Source of the DNA: an uncultured Planctomycetaceae bacterium
GTDB lineage: Bacteria > Planctomycetota > Planctomycetia > Pirellulales > Lacipirellulaceae
Length of the DNA: 13,064 nt
Assembly: GCA_937860165.1 (NCBI GenBank)
Contig: CALMBE010000614.1
Coordinates: 1-13,064 of the forward strand
Direction: 5' to 3'
The notes beneath the pieces were generated by a model, which was not told the origin of the DNA, ran no database searches, and saw only the letters and a program-made list of their open reading frames with translations. Positions 6,423 through 13,064 of this stretch are shown here, one piece after another (the first letter of the stretch is position 1; each line of letters begins with the position of its first letter). A program made the position numbers and the translations under genes.

Positions 6423-6814
6423 AGCCTTATGGGCTCCTTCCGTGATTGCGCCCTGGTTTAATACTGGTTCTCCCTCTGGGCGCACAGAAAGAAAGGGAGG
6501 AACTCACCTAAAATTGAACAGAACTGCCAGGCCGAGATCAAAAGCTCGGGTGGCGGTTCCACTTACTCCTAAAAAAATCTAGCTCCTCAAAAAAGTCTAG
6601 AAATGCTAGCGGCCCTGTCACAGGATCAAAAGTCACAGGATCAATTTGAGAGACTGACAAATAAGAAAACTTTCGTGAGGGCCGTCCAGATCATTGAGCG
6701 ATGCGAAAAAGAGTTTGCGAGCGGTCGAATCAAATCAGGATGATGTTCAGCAAATAATAATTTATAGAATCGTCAAGCAGTCGTGCGAACAATCACAAGA
6801 ACCGGTCACAAGCT

Positions 6815-6852
6815 CACTGTTTCAAAAAACAGTGTTTCAAAAAAACACTGTT
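6815..6852. repeat. Overlapping, mutually exclusive hairpins
   Basis: Three arms share one sequence. CACTGTTT (6815-6822) can pair with AAACAGTG (6827-6834), while the overlapping AACAGTGTTT (6828-6837) can instead pair with AAACACTGTT (6843-6852). The middle arm cannot do both at once. On the minus strand the second hairpin is followed by a T-run, so it could also be a secondary terminator downstream of the inositol-phosphate synthase gene. Confidence 0.5.
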
Positions 6853-6940
6853 CCAGGAAGTCGTTGACTCCACTGCGCGCAATTGAACCAATTTCTGTTC
6901 ACTCCCGTCAAGGCGAGTTCGTACAAAATTCAAGAAATCG

Positions 6941-6995
6941 AAAAAAAATTCGCGCGATCACATCCACTTGGAGCGAACTTATCAAGGGATCGCGC
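6941..6995 (-). terminator. Intrinsic terminator candidate after the inositol-phosphate synthase gene
   Basis: On the minus strand GCGCGATC (6995-6988) pairs with GATCGCGC (6959-6952) across a 28-nt loop and is followed by G, AA and eight T residues (6948-6941). It lies just beyond the stop codon at 7013. A smaller 6-bp hairpin, AGTCCC/GGGACT (7007-7023), overlaps the stop codon itself. Confidence 0.5.
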
Positions 6996-7012
6996 ACTGA
7001 CAAAGAAGTCCC

Positions 7013-8209
7013 TCAGCGGGACTGATCGGCCCAACAAATCAGTTGCTCGAACTGCTCGAAAAAATCATGCGACGGGGTTCCCAAGGGGCTCTTGAAAAAG
7101 CTTCCCAGCGCCGCCAACGCACCCGTCTGGCCCTGCTCGCGGGCCACCGTTACGAAGCGGACCAAGTCCAGCACCAGGGGGGCAGCCAACAGCGAATCAC
7201 AGCCCTGCCAAGTGAGCTGGAGCGTCATCGGAGTATTCAAAAAACCCCGGAAATGTACGTGATCCCAGGCAGTTTTCCAATCTCCCAGGCTGCCGACGTG
7301 CTCGATCGAAACGAGAGTCTGCGGCGGGTAACCGAGGATCTTTTCGAGCACCTGATCCTTGCTTTTGATCTTGGAAGATTTGTTCCGGGGGTCGCTGAGA
7401 ACCTTGCCGTCGAGGTTCCCAAAAATATTGTGACCGACCCAACTCAGGACCTCCAAATTCCGCGCCGCGAACATCGGAGCTAGCACACTTTTGAGCAACG
7501 TCTCTCCGGTCTTGGCATCGCGTCCCGCGTGGCAAGTGCCACGCAGGCGTGCGAGCTCGTCGATCCCGGGGGGAGTCGCGCCCAGCGACGGGGTGAAATT
7601 GATGTACGGCATTCCTGATTCCAGGGCCGCGATCGCATACAGGCTGCTGGCCGGCAGGGGGCAATCGGGACTGTCGAGCAAGCGTTCCGCCTCGGCCCAG
7701 GTTGGGGGCCAACTGGCTTCGTCGAGCGGGGCCTCGGTCGATGCCAGATTGACGACCACCACGCTTGAGAGCCGCTCGCGTTGCTGAAAATCGCTCAAGT
7801 CGGCCTGAATTCGGCTGACAAGCTCCCGTGGAAGGCCTTCCTCGGGAACTTCTGAATCGGCCAATTGGCGAATCGTTGAACCGACATTCCACAAGATACC
7901 GGGACGGATGCGGGTCTCGGTTTCAGCCAGTAATTCTCGGCTCGCGGCCAGGGTATCGGTATCGAAAACTCGGCTTTCGCGGTGAAGTCGTTCGGCCTCG
8001 ATCCAGAGACTGGTTTGGCGAATTTCGTGGCCACCAACGACAAATTGGTCCCAAGCCGGTAGCGGCAAGTGAGCGAATTCCCGCAGGCAACTGACCAGCC
8101 CATTCTCGCTCGCCAAACCCTGTTGAAGGGCTGAGAGTCCGATCAGGGTGCTCACCGAAACTCCGCCACGGGCCCCGATGATCCAGATTCCAATTCGTGG
8201 TCGGGTCAT
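7013..8209 (-). CDS. Inositol-3-phosphate synthase family protein
   Basis: Predicted NAD-dependent enzyme of 398 residues that turns glucose 6-phosphate into 1D-myo-inositol 3-phosphate, the entry step to inositol lipids and soluble inositol compounds. The N-terminal Rossmann motif is IIGARGGVS (10-18). The mid-section has YINFTPSLG (about 202-210), the place of the substrate/NAD loop. The catalytic lysine-rich region is GRDAKTGETLLKSVLAP (229-245), then GHNIFGNLDGKVLSDP and NKSSKIKSKD (259-285), which matches the family pattern of a GNxDG turn followed by K-S-K residues. The ATG start reads MTRPRIGIWI. It is divergent from the aminotransferase gene. Which inositol product is made cannot be told from this window. 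Confidence 0.85.
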   Translation of the reverse strand: MTRPRIGIWIIGARGGVSVSTLIGLSALQQGLASENGLVSCLREFAHLPLPAWDQFVVGGHEIRQTSLWIEAERLHRESRVFDTDTLAASRELLAETETRIRPGILWNVGSTIRQLADSEVPEEGLPRELVSRIQADLSDFQQRERLSSVVVVNLASTEAPLDEASWPPTWAEAERLLDSPDCPLPASSLYAIAALESGMPYINFTPSLGATPPGIDELARLRGTCHAGRDAKTGETLLKSVLAPMFAARNLEVLSWVGHNIFGNLDGKVLSDPRNKSSKIKSKDQVLEKILGYPPQTLVSIEHVGSLGDWKTAWDHVHFRGFLNTPMTLQLTWQGCDSLLAAPLVLDLVRFVTVAREQGQTGALAALGSFFKSPLGTPSHDFFEQFEQLICWADQSR

Positions 8210-8250
8210 GGGGGCAGGTTGACTGTCGGTAGAGAGCGGGGCAGCGGCAC

Positions 8251-8279
8251 TAGAAACACGTTCCCGAAGGGTTTATGAT
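8251..8279 (+). promoter_or_regulatory. Weak promoter candidate for the aminotransferase gene
   Basis: TAGAAA (8251-8256), 17 nt, then TATGAT (8274-8279), matching four and five of six consensus bases, in the 191-nt divergent spacer. It would give a leader of about 115 nt before the ATG at 8401. I see no clear riboswitch or attenuator in that leader. Confidence 0.3.
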
Positions 8280-8400
8280 TGTCGCATGGCTTGGCAAGGA
8301 GCGTCAACAGGCACTCGCCGAGCACATCTCGCCATGCGTTCTACTGCTCAGCCTGGTGAGCCAACATACAGGTTCTCTTGCCACTCAGGATACGCATTCC

Positions 8401-9603
8401 ATGTTTGAAACTATCGAACTAGCTCCCCGTGACCCGATCTTGGGACTAACCGTGGCGTTTAACGAAGACCAGCGCCCCAATAAGGTCAATTTGAGTGTGG
8501 GGGTTTATCAAGATGAACATGGCAAGACACCCACGCTAGGCTCGGTCCGAGAAGCAGAGCGTCGACTTGCTGCCGGGCCTTCAAACAAGTCCTATCTGCC
8601 GATTTCTGGTTCCCCAGGATACGGGGAAGCCGTTCAGAAGATGGTTTTTGGCGAGAAGAGTCCCCTCCTGGCCGCGGGTCGGCTAGCAGGTGCCCATACC
8701 CCTGGAGGGACCGGCGGATTGCGGGTCGTGGGGGACTTGATCCATCAAAATTTTCCCAAAGCGACTGTTTGGCTCAGTACGCCTACTTGGCCGAATCACG
8801 CGGGTATCTTTGCGGCCGCAGAAGTGCCGACAAAAACCTATCCCTACTTCGATCAAGTGGGTAACCGGTTGGATCTCGATGCCATGTTGGCGGCAATCCG
8901 CAAGATGCCCGCCGGCGATGTCCTCCTGCTCCACGGTTGCTGCCACAATCCAACAGGGATCGATCCCACGGCGGCCCAGTGGAAGCAAATTGTTTCGGCC
9001 GTGGCCGAGCGTGGGGTGCTGCCGTTCATGGACTTCGCTTATCAAGGGTTCGGCGACGGCCTCGAAACCGATGCAGTTGGAGTGCGAGAATTTTGCCAAG
9101 CGGGCACCGAGTTGATCGTGTGCAGTTCGTTTTCCAAGAACTTTGGGTTGTACCGAGAGCGCGTGGGTGCCGTGACCGTCGTGTGTGACAATGCGTCCGT
9201 AGCCAAGTCGGTGCAGAGCCAGATTAACCGGGTGATCCGCTCCAATTATTCCAATCCGCCGGCCCATGGGGCCGCGATTGTCGAAACCATCCTCGGTGAC
9301 GCCGCCTTGCGGGCCAACTGGGAACAGGAACTTGCCACGATGCGGAACCGAATCAACGGCATGCGACAGAGTTTTGTCGATGCGTTGGCCGAAAAAGGGG
9401 TTCCGGGGGACTACTCTTTTATCACCAAACAACGGGGAATGTTCTCGTTTTCGGGGCTTTCTCCCGAGCAGGTCGAACTCCTCCGCGAGCAATATGCTAT
9501 CTATATTGTAGGGTCGGGCCGCATCAATGTGGCCGGACTCACCCCTGCGAACCTCTCGCAGGTTGCCGAGGCAATCGGTGCCGTGGTCGGTCAGCCTGCC
9601 TAA
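8401..9603 (+). CDS. Class I PLP-dependent aspartate/aromatic aminotransferase
   Basis: Cytosolic transaminase of 400 residues, the usual size of the AspC/TyrB group, moving an amino group between an aspartate- or aromatic-type amino acid and 2-oxoglutarate. Visible residues: NKVNLSVGVYQDEHGKTP near the N-terminus, STPTWPNHAGIF (126-137), HNPTGIDP with N183, the cofactor-contacting DFAYQGF (D211, Y214), the PLP-lysine motif SSFSKNFGLYRERVG (K246, R254), and the carboxylate-binding arginine in GRINVAGL (R374). The frame is open to an upstream ATG at 8275, but the family N-terminus MFETIELAPRDPILGL starts at 8401, with AGGA about 10 nt before it. glgA follows 52 nt downstream and may be co-transcribed. 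Aspartate versus aromatic preference cannot be settled by eye. Confidence 0.92.
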   Translation: MFETIELAPRDPILGLTVAFNEDQRPNKVNLSVGVYQDEHGKTPTLGSVREAERRLAAGPSNKSYLPISGSPGYGEAVQKMVFGEKSPLLAAGRLAGAHTPGGTGGLRVVGDLIHQNFPKATVWLSTPTWPNHAGIFAAAEVPTKTYPYFDQVGNRLDLDAMLAAIRKMPAGDVLLLHGCCHNPTGIDPTAAQWKQIVSAVAERGVLPFMDFAYQGFGDGLETDAVGVREFCQAGTELIVCSSFSKNFGLYRERVGAVTVVCDNASVAKSVQSQINRVIRSNYSNPPAHGAAIVETILGDAALRANWEQELATMRNRINGMRQSFVDALAEKGVPGDYSFITKQRGMFSFSGLSPEQVELLREQYAIYIVGSGRINVAGLTPANLSQVAEAIGAVVGQPA

Positions 9604-9655
9604 ATTTGGCAACGCTGCGACGATATTTGAACTGCAACAACTCCCCGAAGGCGGT

Positions 9656-11152
9656 ATGTCCGTGAACATCCTCTTTGCCACTGCCGAAGCGGTACCATTC
9701 TGCAAAACAGGTGGGTTAGGTGACGTGTGCGGCAGTTTGCCTTTGGAACTGTACAAGCTGGGGCATCGCCCCGTCGTCGCGTTGCCTGCCTTCAGGCAGA
9801 TTTATGAAGCGGGCTTGCCGATCGTGTCGACCGGCGTTCACTTTGAAATCCCGATCGGTCAGAAGCGGGTAGATTGTGGGATCCTGGAGAGCAACCTGCC
9901 CGACTCCGCCGTGCCCGTCTATTTCGTCCAGAACGACTATTACTTTGATCGCCCTCAATTCTATGGCGAACGGGGCGAAGATTATCAAGACAACTGCGAA
10001 CGATTTGTGTTTTACTGTCGTGCGGTCTTGGAATTGATTACCCAATTGGATCTAGAAACCGAGTTGATTCACTGCCACGATTGGTGCGCGGGATTGCTGC
10101 CGGTGTATTTGAAAACGGTCTTCAACGAGACAGCCCCGTACGATCAGATGGCTGCGCTCTACACGATCCACAACCTGGCCTACCAGGGAAACTTCTGGCA
10201 CTGGGACATGGCCCTGACCGGTATCGATTGGAAATACTTCAACTGGCAACAGATGGAGTTCTACGGCAACCTGAATTTCATGAAAACAGCGATTTCGTTT
10301 GCCGACACGATCAGTACGGTGAGCCCCACCTATGCCAAGGAAATTTTGCGGCCCCCCCTAAGTTGTGGCATGGAAGGGGCCTTGGAACATCGTCGGGAAG
10401 ATTTGTTCGGCATCATCAACGGTGCGGATTACGACCAATGGAACCCGGCGATTGATCCCTTTATCGAACCCAACTATTACGATGCCGAGAGTTTTGTCAC
10501 CGGCAAGCGGGCCTGCAAATCAGCGGTCCAGCAGGAAGTGGGCCTCCCCGTGGACCCCGAGATTCCGCTCATCGCCGCGATTGGTCGGCTGGCCGATCAA
10601 AAGGGTTTCGACCTTATCTCCCGCGTGATGCAGCAGTGGGCCGAGGGGGAGCATGCCCAGTGGGTCATTCTTGGTACAGGGGATTCCAAGTATCACCAAG
10701 TGCTGAGCCAATTGGCCGCCAAGTATCCCCACCGCATCGCCGTCCGGTTGGAATTCTCCAACGAGCTTGCCCATCGCATCGAAGCGGGGGCCGACATGTT
10801 TGTCATGCCCAGCCAATACGAACCCTGCGGTTTGAACCAACTTTATAGCCTCAAGTACGGCACGGTGCCGATCGTGCGGGCCACGGGGGGATTGGCCGAC
10901 ACGGTGGTCAATGCCACTGCGGAAAATCTTGCGCTGGGGCGGGCCACGGGTTTTAGTTTCTCGGAATACACGGCCCTAGCGTTGGGAGAAACGCTCTTTC
11001 GCGCCTGTGAATTGTTTGCCGACAAGGCCGTCTGGAACCGCATCGTCACCACGGGAATGAAACAAGATTGGTCCTGGAATGCGAGTGCCCAAAAATATAG
11101 CGAGCTCTACGAGCAAACCTTGTCCCGGGCCCGCCAAGGGGCTTTGAGCTAG
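9656..11152 (+). CDS. glgA: Glycogen synthase (ADP-glucose type, GT5)
   Basis: Transfers glucose from ADP-glucose to the non-reducing end of an alpha-1,4-glucan in glycogen storage. 498 residues with a GT-B fold. The N-terminal donor-binding motif is KTGGLGDV (17-24), in a start typical of the family (VNILFATAEAVPFCKTGG). Then come LIHCHDWCAGLLPVY (137-151), TIHNLAYQGNFW (170-181), STVSPTYAKEI (220-230), GIINGADYDQWNP (253-265), IGRLADQKGFDLI (309-321), and the C-terminal catalytic segment PSQYEPCGLNQLYSLKYG (385-402), with E389, followed by RATGGLADTV. The ATG at 9656 was chosen over an upstream in-frame start at 9527 that overlaps the aminotransferase gene; GAAGG lies just before it. No other glycogen gene is adjacent. 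Confidence 0.95.
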   Translation: MSVNILFATAEAVPFCKTGGLGDVCGSLPLELYKLGHRPVVALPAFRQIYEAGLPIVSTGVHFEIPIGQKRVDCGILESNLPDSAVPVYFVQNDYYFDRPQFYGERGEDYQDNCERFVFYCRAVLELITQLDLETELIHCHDWCAGLLPVYLKTVFNETAPYDQMAALYTIHNLAYQGNFWHWDMALTGIDWKYFNWQQMEFYGNLNFMKTAISFADTISTVSPTYAKEILRPPLSCGMEGALEHRREDLFGIINGADYDQWNPAIDPFIEPNYYDAESFVTGKRACKSAVQQEVGLPVDPEIPLIAAIGRLADQKGFDLISRVMQQWAEGEHAQWVILGTGDSKYHQVLSQLAAKYPHRIAVRLEFSNELAHRIEAGADMFVMPSQYEPCGLNQLYSLKYGTVPIVRATGGLADTVVNATAENLALGRATGFSFSEYTALALGETLFRACELFADKAVWNRIVTTGMKQDWSWNASAQKYSELYEQTLSRARQGALS

Positions 11153-11167
11153 TTGGGATCAGGATTC

Positions 11168-11219
11168 TTAACCTGGTATACAAATCTTGCTATACTTATC
11201 TTTATGGCCCGAGTATACC
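11168..11219 (+). promoter_or_regulatory. Promoter with TATAC repeats before the PIN gene
   Basis: TTAACC (11168-11173), a 17-nt spacer, then TATACT (11191-11196), only 7 nt from the ATG at 11204. Transcription would begin at or next to the start codon, and no ribosome-binding sequence precedes it, so the transcript may be leaderless. GGTATAC (11175-11181) and GTATACC (11213-11219) form an inverted pair around the -10, which itself contains TATAC. This is a plausible operator for autoregulation by the PIN protein and its partner (inference). Confidence 0.45.
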
Positions 11220-11680
11220 TCGAAACTAGTTTCTTTAGTGCTTGCGTTACAACGCGAAGTTCGTCGCGTGCTCAGTACGAACGGGAAATGGCTCTCACTT
11301 GGCTCAATGCAGAGCAAAGTGGGAACACGCTATTTTTATCAGATTCAGTAGTGGCAGAACTGTCCGCGCCAAACTATCGTGAGCGCGATGAAGCACTAGA
11401 ATTGGCATCCCAATTTTTGATCGAGCCCATTACTCCCGCGATGGAGACGTTTGCGATCATCCTTGCAGAGCGATTCGTAATGCCCCAAGACTTACAAGGC
11501 GATGCCCTGCACGTAGCTGCTGCAGTGATTCTTAAAGCTGACCTTATTTTGACTTGGAATGTTAAGCACTTAGCAAATCAGAATAAACAACCACACTTGC
11601 GTGCAGTGTGCATAGAAAATGGGTTCGTGCCTCCACGTATTGCCCGCCCCGATATTCTTTTGCAGGAAAATGAGCCATGA
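11204..11680 (+). CDS. PIN-domain protein (VapC-like putative ribonuclease)
   Basis: Predicted single-domain PIN protein of 158 residues, a fold that cleaves RNA with Mg2+ held by acidic residues. The likely cluster is E7 in VYLETSFFS (the first acidic residue is Glu, as in the YLETT-type PIN group), E52 in VVAELSAP, D100 in GDALHVAAA, and D113 in ADLILTWNVKHLAN. The frame opens at 11153, but I chose the ATG at 11204 because the PIN fold starts at ARVYLETS. Its 3' end overlaps the next gene by 4 nt (ATGA), the usual sign of translational coupling. The sequence is less GC-rich than its neighbours, hinting at transfer. Toxicity is inferred from the family and the gene pair; it could instead be a non-toxic PIN nuclease. 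Confidence 0.8.
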   Translation: MARVYLETSFFSACVTTRSSSRAQYEREMALTWLNAEQSGNTLFLSDSVVAELSAPNYRERDEALELASQFLIEPITPAMETFAIILAERFVMPQDLQGDALHVAAAVILKADLILTWNVKHLANQNKQPHLRAVCIENGFVPPRIARPDILLQENEP

Positions 11681-11877
11681 TAGACGCCAGAGAATTGGGT
11701 GAATTGCTAGCCCAGCGAGTGGGTCCTTCAGTCGTGGAGGATGTTCGCTTGTTCCGCCAACAGCTCGACGAACAAGCCGGGCATGACATCCATCGACTCG
11801 CGGAGGTTGCACGTCGCGTAGCCGATGAGTTTCGATTGAGGCAAGCGACTACCCAAACAGGACCAAGTCAGAATTGA
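11677..11877 (+). CDS. Small protein coupled to the PIN gene, putative antitoxin or partner
   Basis: 66 residues, charged and probably all helical, with no recognised DNA-binding motif (no obvious AbrB, RHH or HTH). The pattern VVEDVRLFRQQLDEQAGHDIHRLAEVARR resembles, from memory, the small VRxxR...D-(I/L) proteins encoded just after YLETT-type PIN genes. Its ATG overlaps the PIN stop (ATGATAG), and an AGGA lies 9 nt upstream, so it is translated from the same message. Its stop codon overlaps the galT start by one base (TGATG). Toxin-first order differs from classic vapBC. The antitoxin role is inference; it might alternatively be only a stabilising subunit. Confidence 0.65.
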   Translation: MIDARELGELLAQRVGPSVVEDVRLFRQQLDEQAGHDIHRLAEVARRVADEFRLRQATTQTGPSQN

Positions 11878-12902
11878 TGAGGCCTTTCACAGACAGCGAG
11901 CCCGTTTTCGAACTGCGGACCGATCCTACTTCGGGTCGCAAGGTGCTCATTGCCGAGGGTCGGGCTGCACGGCCCAACGACTTTGTGAGTGCGACAAGCA
12001 TCCTCGCTCCAAGTCATCAACCCGCTGATTGCCCTTTTTGCCGTGGCAACGAATCGCAGACTCCCCATGAGCTGGCCTGCGCCCGCGATTCCCACGGCAA
12101 CTGGCAGGTGCGGGTAGTGCCGAACAAGTATCCGGTAGTGGGACCGGATGCACCTGAGGTGGGGGTCTGCGAAAATCCGCTGGCAATCGCAGAAACCCCC
12201 TTGGGAGTCCACGAGGTGATTATCGAATCGCCTCTGCATGTCCGCGATTGGTTGGATTTGTCGGTCGAACAGGTAGCCGAGGTGCTGGGCATGTTTGTGG
12301 GGCGTTTGGAGTTCGCCTTGGAACAGCCGCGAATCGAGTCGGCCCTGATATTTAAGAATGTCGGCCAGGGGGCGGGGGCCTCGCTCGAGCATGTCCACAG
12401 CCAGTTGGTGGGATTGCCCTTTGTGCCAACCCTGCTCGAAGCCGAACTTGCGATTGCCTCGCGGCATCGGGCGATGCAGGGCAGTTGCCTGTTTTGCGAC
12501 TTGCTGCGAGAGGAGCTACGCCACCGCCAACGGTTGGTGTGCGAAAACGAGGACTTTGTGGCGTTCTGTGCGTTTGCCGGCCGCCAACCCTATGAGACTT
12601 GGGTGCTTCCCAGACGGCATTCTCCGCTGTTCACGGGTGTTTCGCGGCAGGAAATCGGTTCGCTGGCCTCGGTACTCCAGCAGGTCCTGCACAGGCTCTC
12701 TGAGATTGTAAGCCCCTTGGCTTACAACTTAGTATTGCACACGGCCCCGCCTCGCGACGAACGTTCGGAGGCATTTCATTGGCACTGGGAGCTAATTCCT
12801 CGCACGGCATCCCTGGCGGGCTTGGAATGGGGAACCGGCGTGTTCATCAATTCGGTATCACCGGAAAGAGCGGCAAACATTCTGCAAGGTATCAAAACCT
12901 GA
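11877..12902 (+). CDS. galT: Galactose-1-phosphate uridylyltransferase (GalT family)
   Basis: Predicted enzyme of the Leloir pathway, 341 residues, exchanging UMP between UDP-glucose and galactose 1-phosphate. Both HIT-type halves are present. The first zinc pair is in CPFC (C52, C55); H112 lies in GVHEVIIESPLH; the active-site triad is in EHVHSQ (H172, H174, Q176), where the His before the Gln is the usual UMP-accepting nucleophile. The second half carries CLFC (C204, C207) and FHWHWELIP (H301, H303), typical of the C-terminal HIT fold. The ATG at 11877 overlaps the preceding stop; a TTG at 11874 is the alternative, with AGGA at 11859-11862. No galK or galE is nearby, so its substrate could be a related sugar phosphate. 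Confidence 0.88.
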   Translation: MRPFTDSEPVFELRTDPTSGRKVLIAEGRAARPNDFVSATSILAPSHQPADCPFCRGNESQTPHELACARDSHGNWQVRVVPNKYPVVGPDAPEVGVCENPLAIAETPLGVHEVIIESPLHVRDWLDLSVEQVAEVLGMFVGRLEFALEQPRIESALIFKNVGQGAGASLEHVHSQLVGLPFVPTLLEAELAIASRHRAMQGSCLFCDLLREELRHRQRLVCENEDFVAFCAFAGRQPYETWVLPRRHSPLFTGVSRQEIGSLASVLQQVLHRLSEIVSPLAYNLVLHTAPPRDERSEAFHWHWELIPRTASLAGLEWGTGVFINSVSPERAANILQGIKT

Positions 12903-13064
12903 CAAGAAAATGCCGATTCAGTAAAATGGGTGGACTTCGTTGGCGTTCGGTCTTGTAACGTCTGTGCTAGCGAGGACAGGGAAGTTATCCATTCCATGCC
13001 GATAGATAGGCTAGTGCTTTGACAACGCCTAGATTTGGGGTTCGAGTCGACACAACTCATTCTT

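Larger units (their letters stand above)
6423..7012. other. A/T-rich spacer upstream of the H1-like gene
   Basis: About 590 bp without a convincing gene and visibly richer in A/T than its neighbours. It holds two tandem 17-18-bp units (CTCCTAAAAAAATCTAG at 6566-6582 and CTCCTCAAAAAAGTCTAG at 6583-6600), a 13-bp direct repeat GTCACAGGATCAA (6617-6629 and 6632-6644), a three-arm hairpin set (6815-6852) and the 3' end of the inositol-phosphate synthase transcript. Several A-tracts (6571-6577, 6589-6594, 6824-6829, 6839-6845, 6941-6948) suggest bent DNA. A promoter for the H1-like gene should be here, but I see no convincing -35/-10 pair. Confidence 0.5.

Noticed and set aside
6783-7025. An 80-codon rightward open frame in the A/T-rich spacer
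   Set aside because: It has no ribosome-binding sequence, contains hairpin and terminator sequences in both halves, and runs into the 3' end of the opposite-strand gene. It looks like chance.
13019-13024. Consensus TTGACA after galT
   Set aside because: No acceptable -10 lies 16-18 nt downstream before the window ends, so no promoter is called.
13031-13056. GGGGTTCGAGTCGACA near the right edge, resembling a tRNA T-arm
   Set aside because: The bases flanking the TTCGAGT loop do not pair as a 5-bp T-stem, and no anticodon or D-arm is found upstream.
12903-13064. Sequence after galT and an antisense open frame reaching into it
   Set aside because: The frame is mostly antisense to galT, and no gene, clear terminator or RNA is evident in the remaining 160 bp.

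Overview
This window looks like chromosomal DNA of a Planctomycetota bacterium, probably Pirellulales-like. That placement is inference: no rRNA or other marker gene is present. It rests on the fairly high GC content, scattered non-operonic genes, GTG and TTG starts, palindromic intergenic repeats, and the gene set (a lysine/alanine-rich histone H1-like protein, an inositol-phosphate synthase, an orphan iron-type binding protein and an FMO-like monooxygenase).

Layout. 1-900: a leftward XRE-type regulator with a palindromic operator candidate upstream, then a repeat-rich spacer. 899-2293: a rightward flavin-containing monooxygenase whose reading frame contains a palindromic repeat element. 2301-2378: an inverted repeat between convergent genes. 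2432-3172: a leftward MBL-fold hydrolase. 3246-4337: a rightward membrane-anchored solute-binding protein with no transporter genes beside it. 4424-5776: a leftward DEAD-box RNA helicase. 5844-5989: a foldback (MITE-like) element with terminal inverted repeats and two internal hairpins. 6183-6422: a leftward histone H1-like protein built from 48-bp tandem repeats. 6423-7012: an A/T-rich spacer with short repeats and hairpins. 7013-8209: a leftward inositol-3-phosphate synthase.

8401-12902 is a rightward block: class I aminotransferase, glycogen synthase, a PIN-domain protein with a small overlapping partner, and galactose-1-phosphate uridylyltransferase. Glycogen synthase, GalT and the inositol-phosphate synthase all act on sugar phosphates or nucleotide sugars. 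The PIN gene and its small partner have their own promoter candidate and look like a toxin-antitoxin-type cassette lodged between glgA and galT. They overlap each other by 4 nt, and the small gene overlaps galT by 1 nt.

Most coding content is ordinary housekeeping metabolism. The most unusual items are the palindromic repeat carried in frame inside the monooxygenase gene, the foldback element that shares its hairpin-loop core, and the PIN/small-protein cassette coupled to galT. No tRNA, rRNA, CRISPR array, transposase or phage gene was seen.
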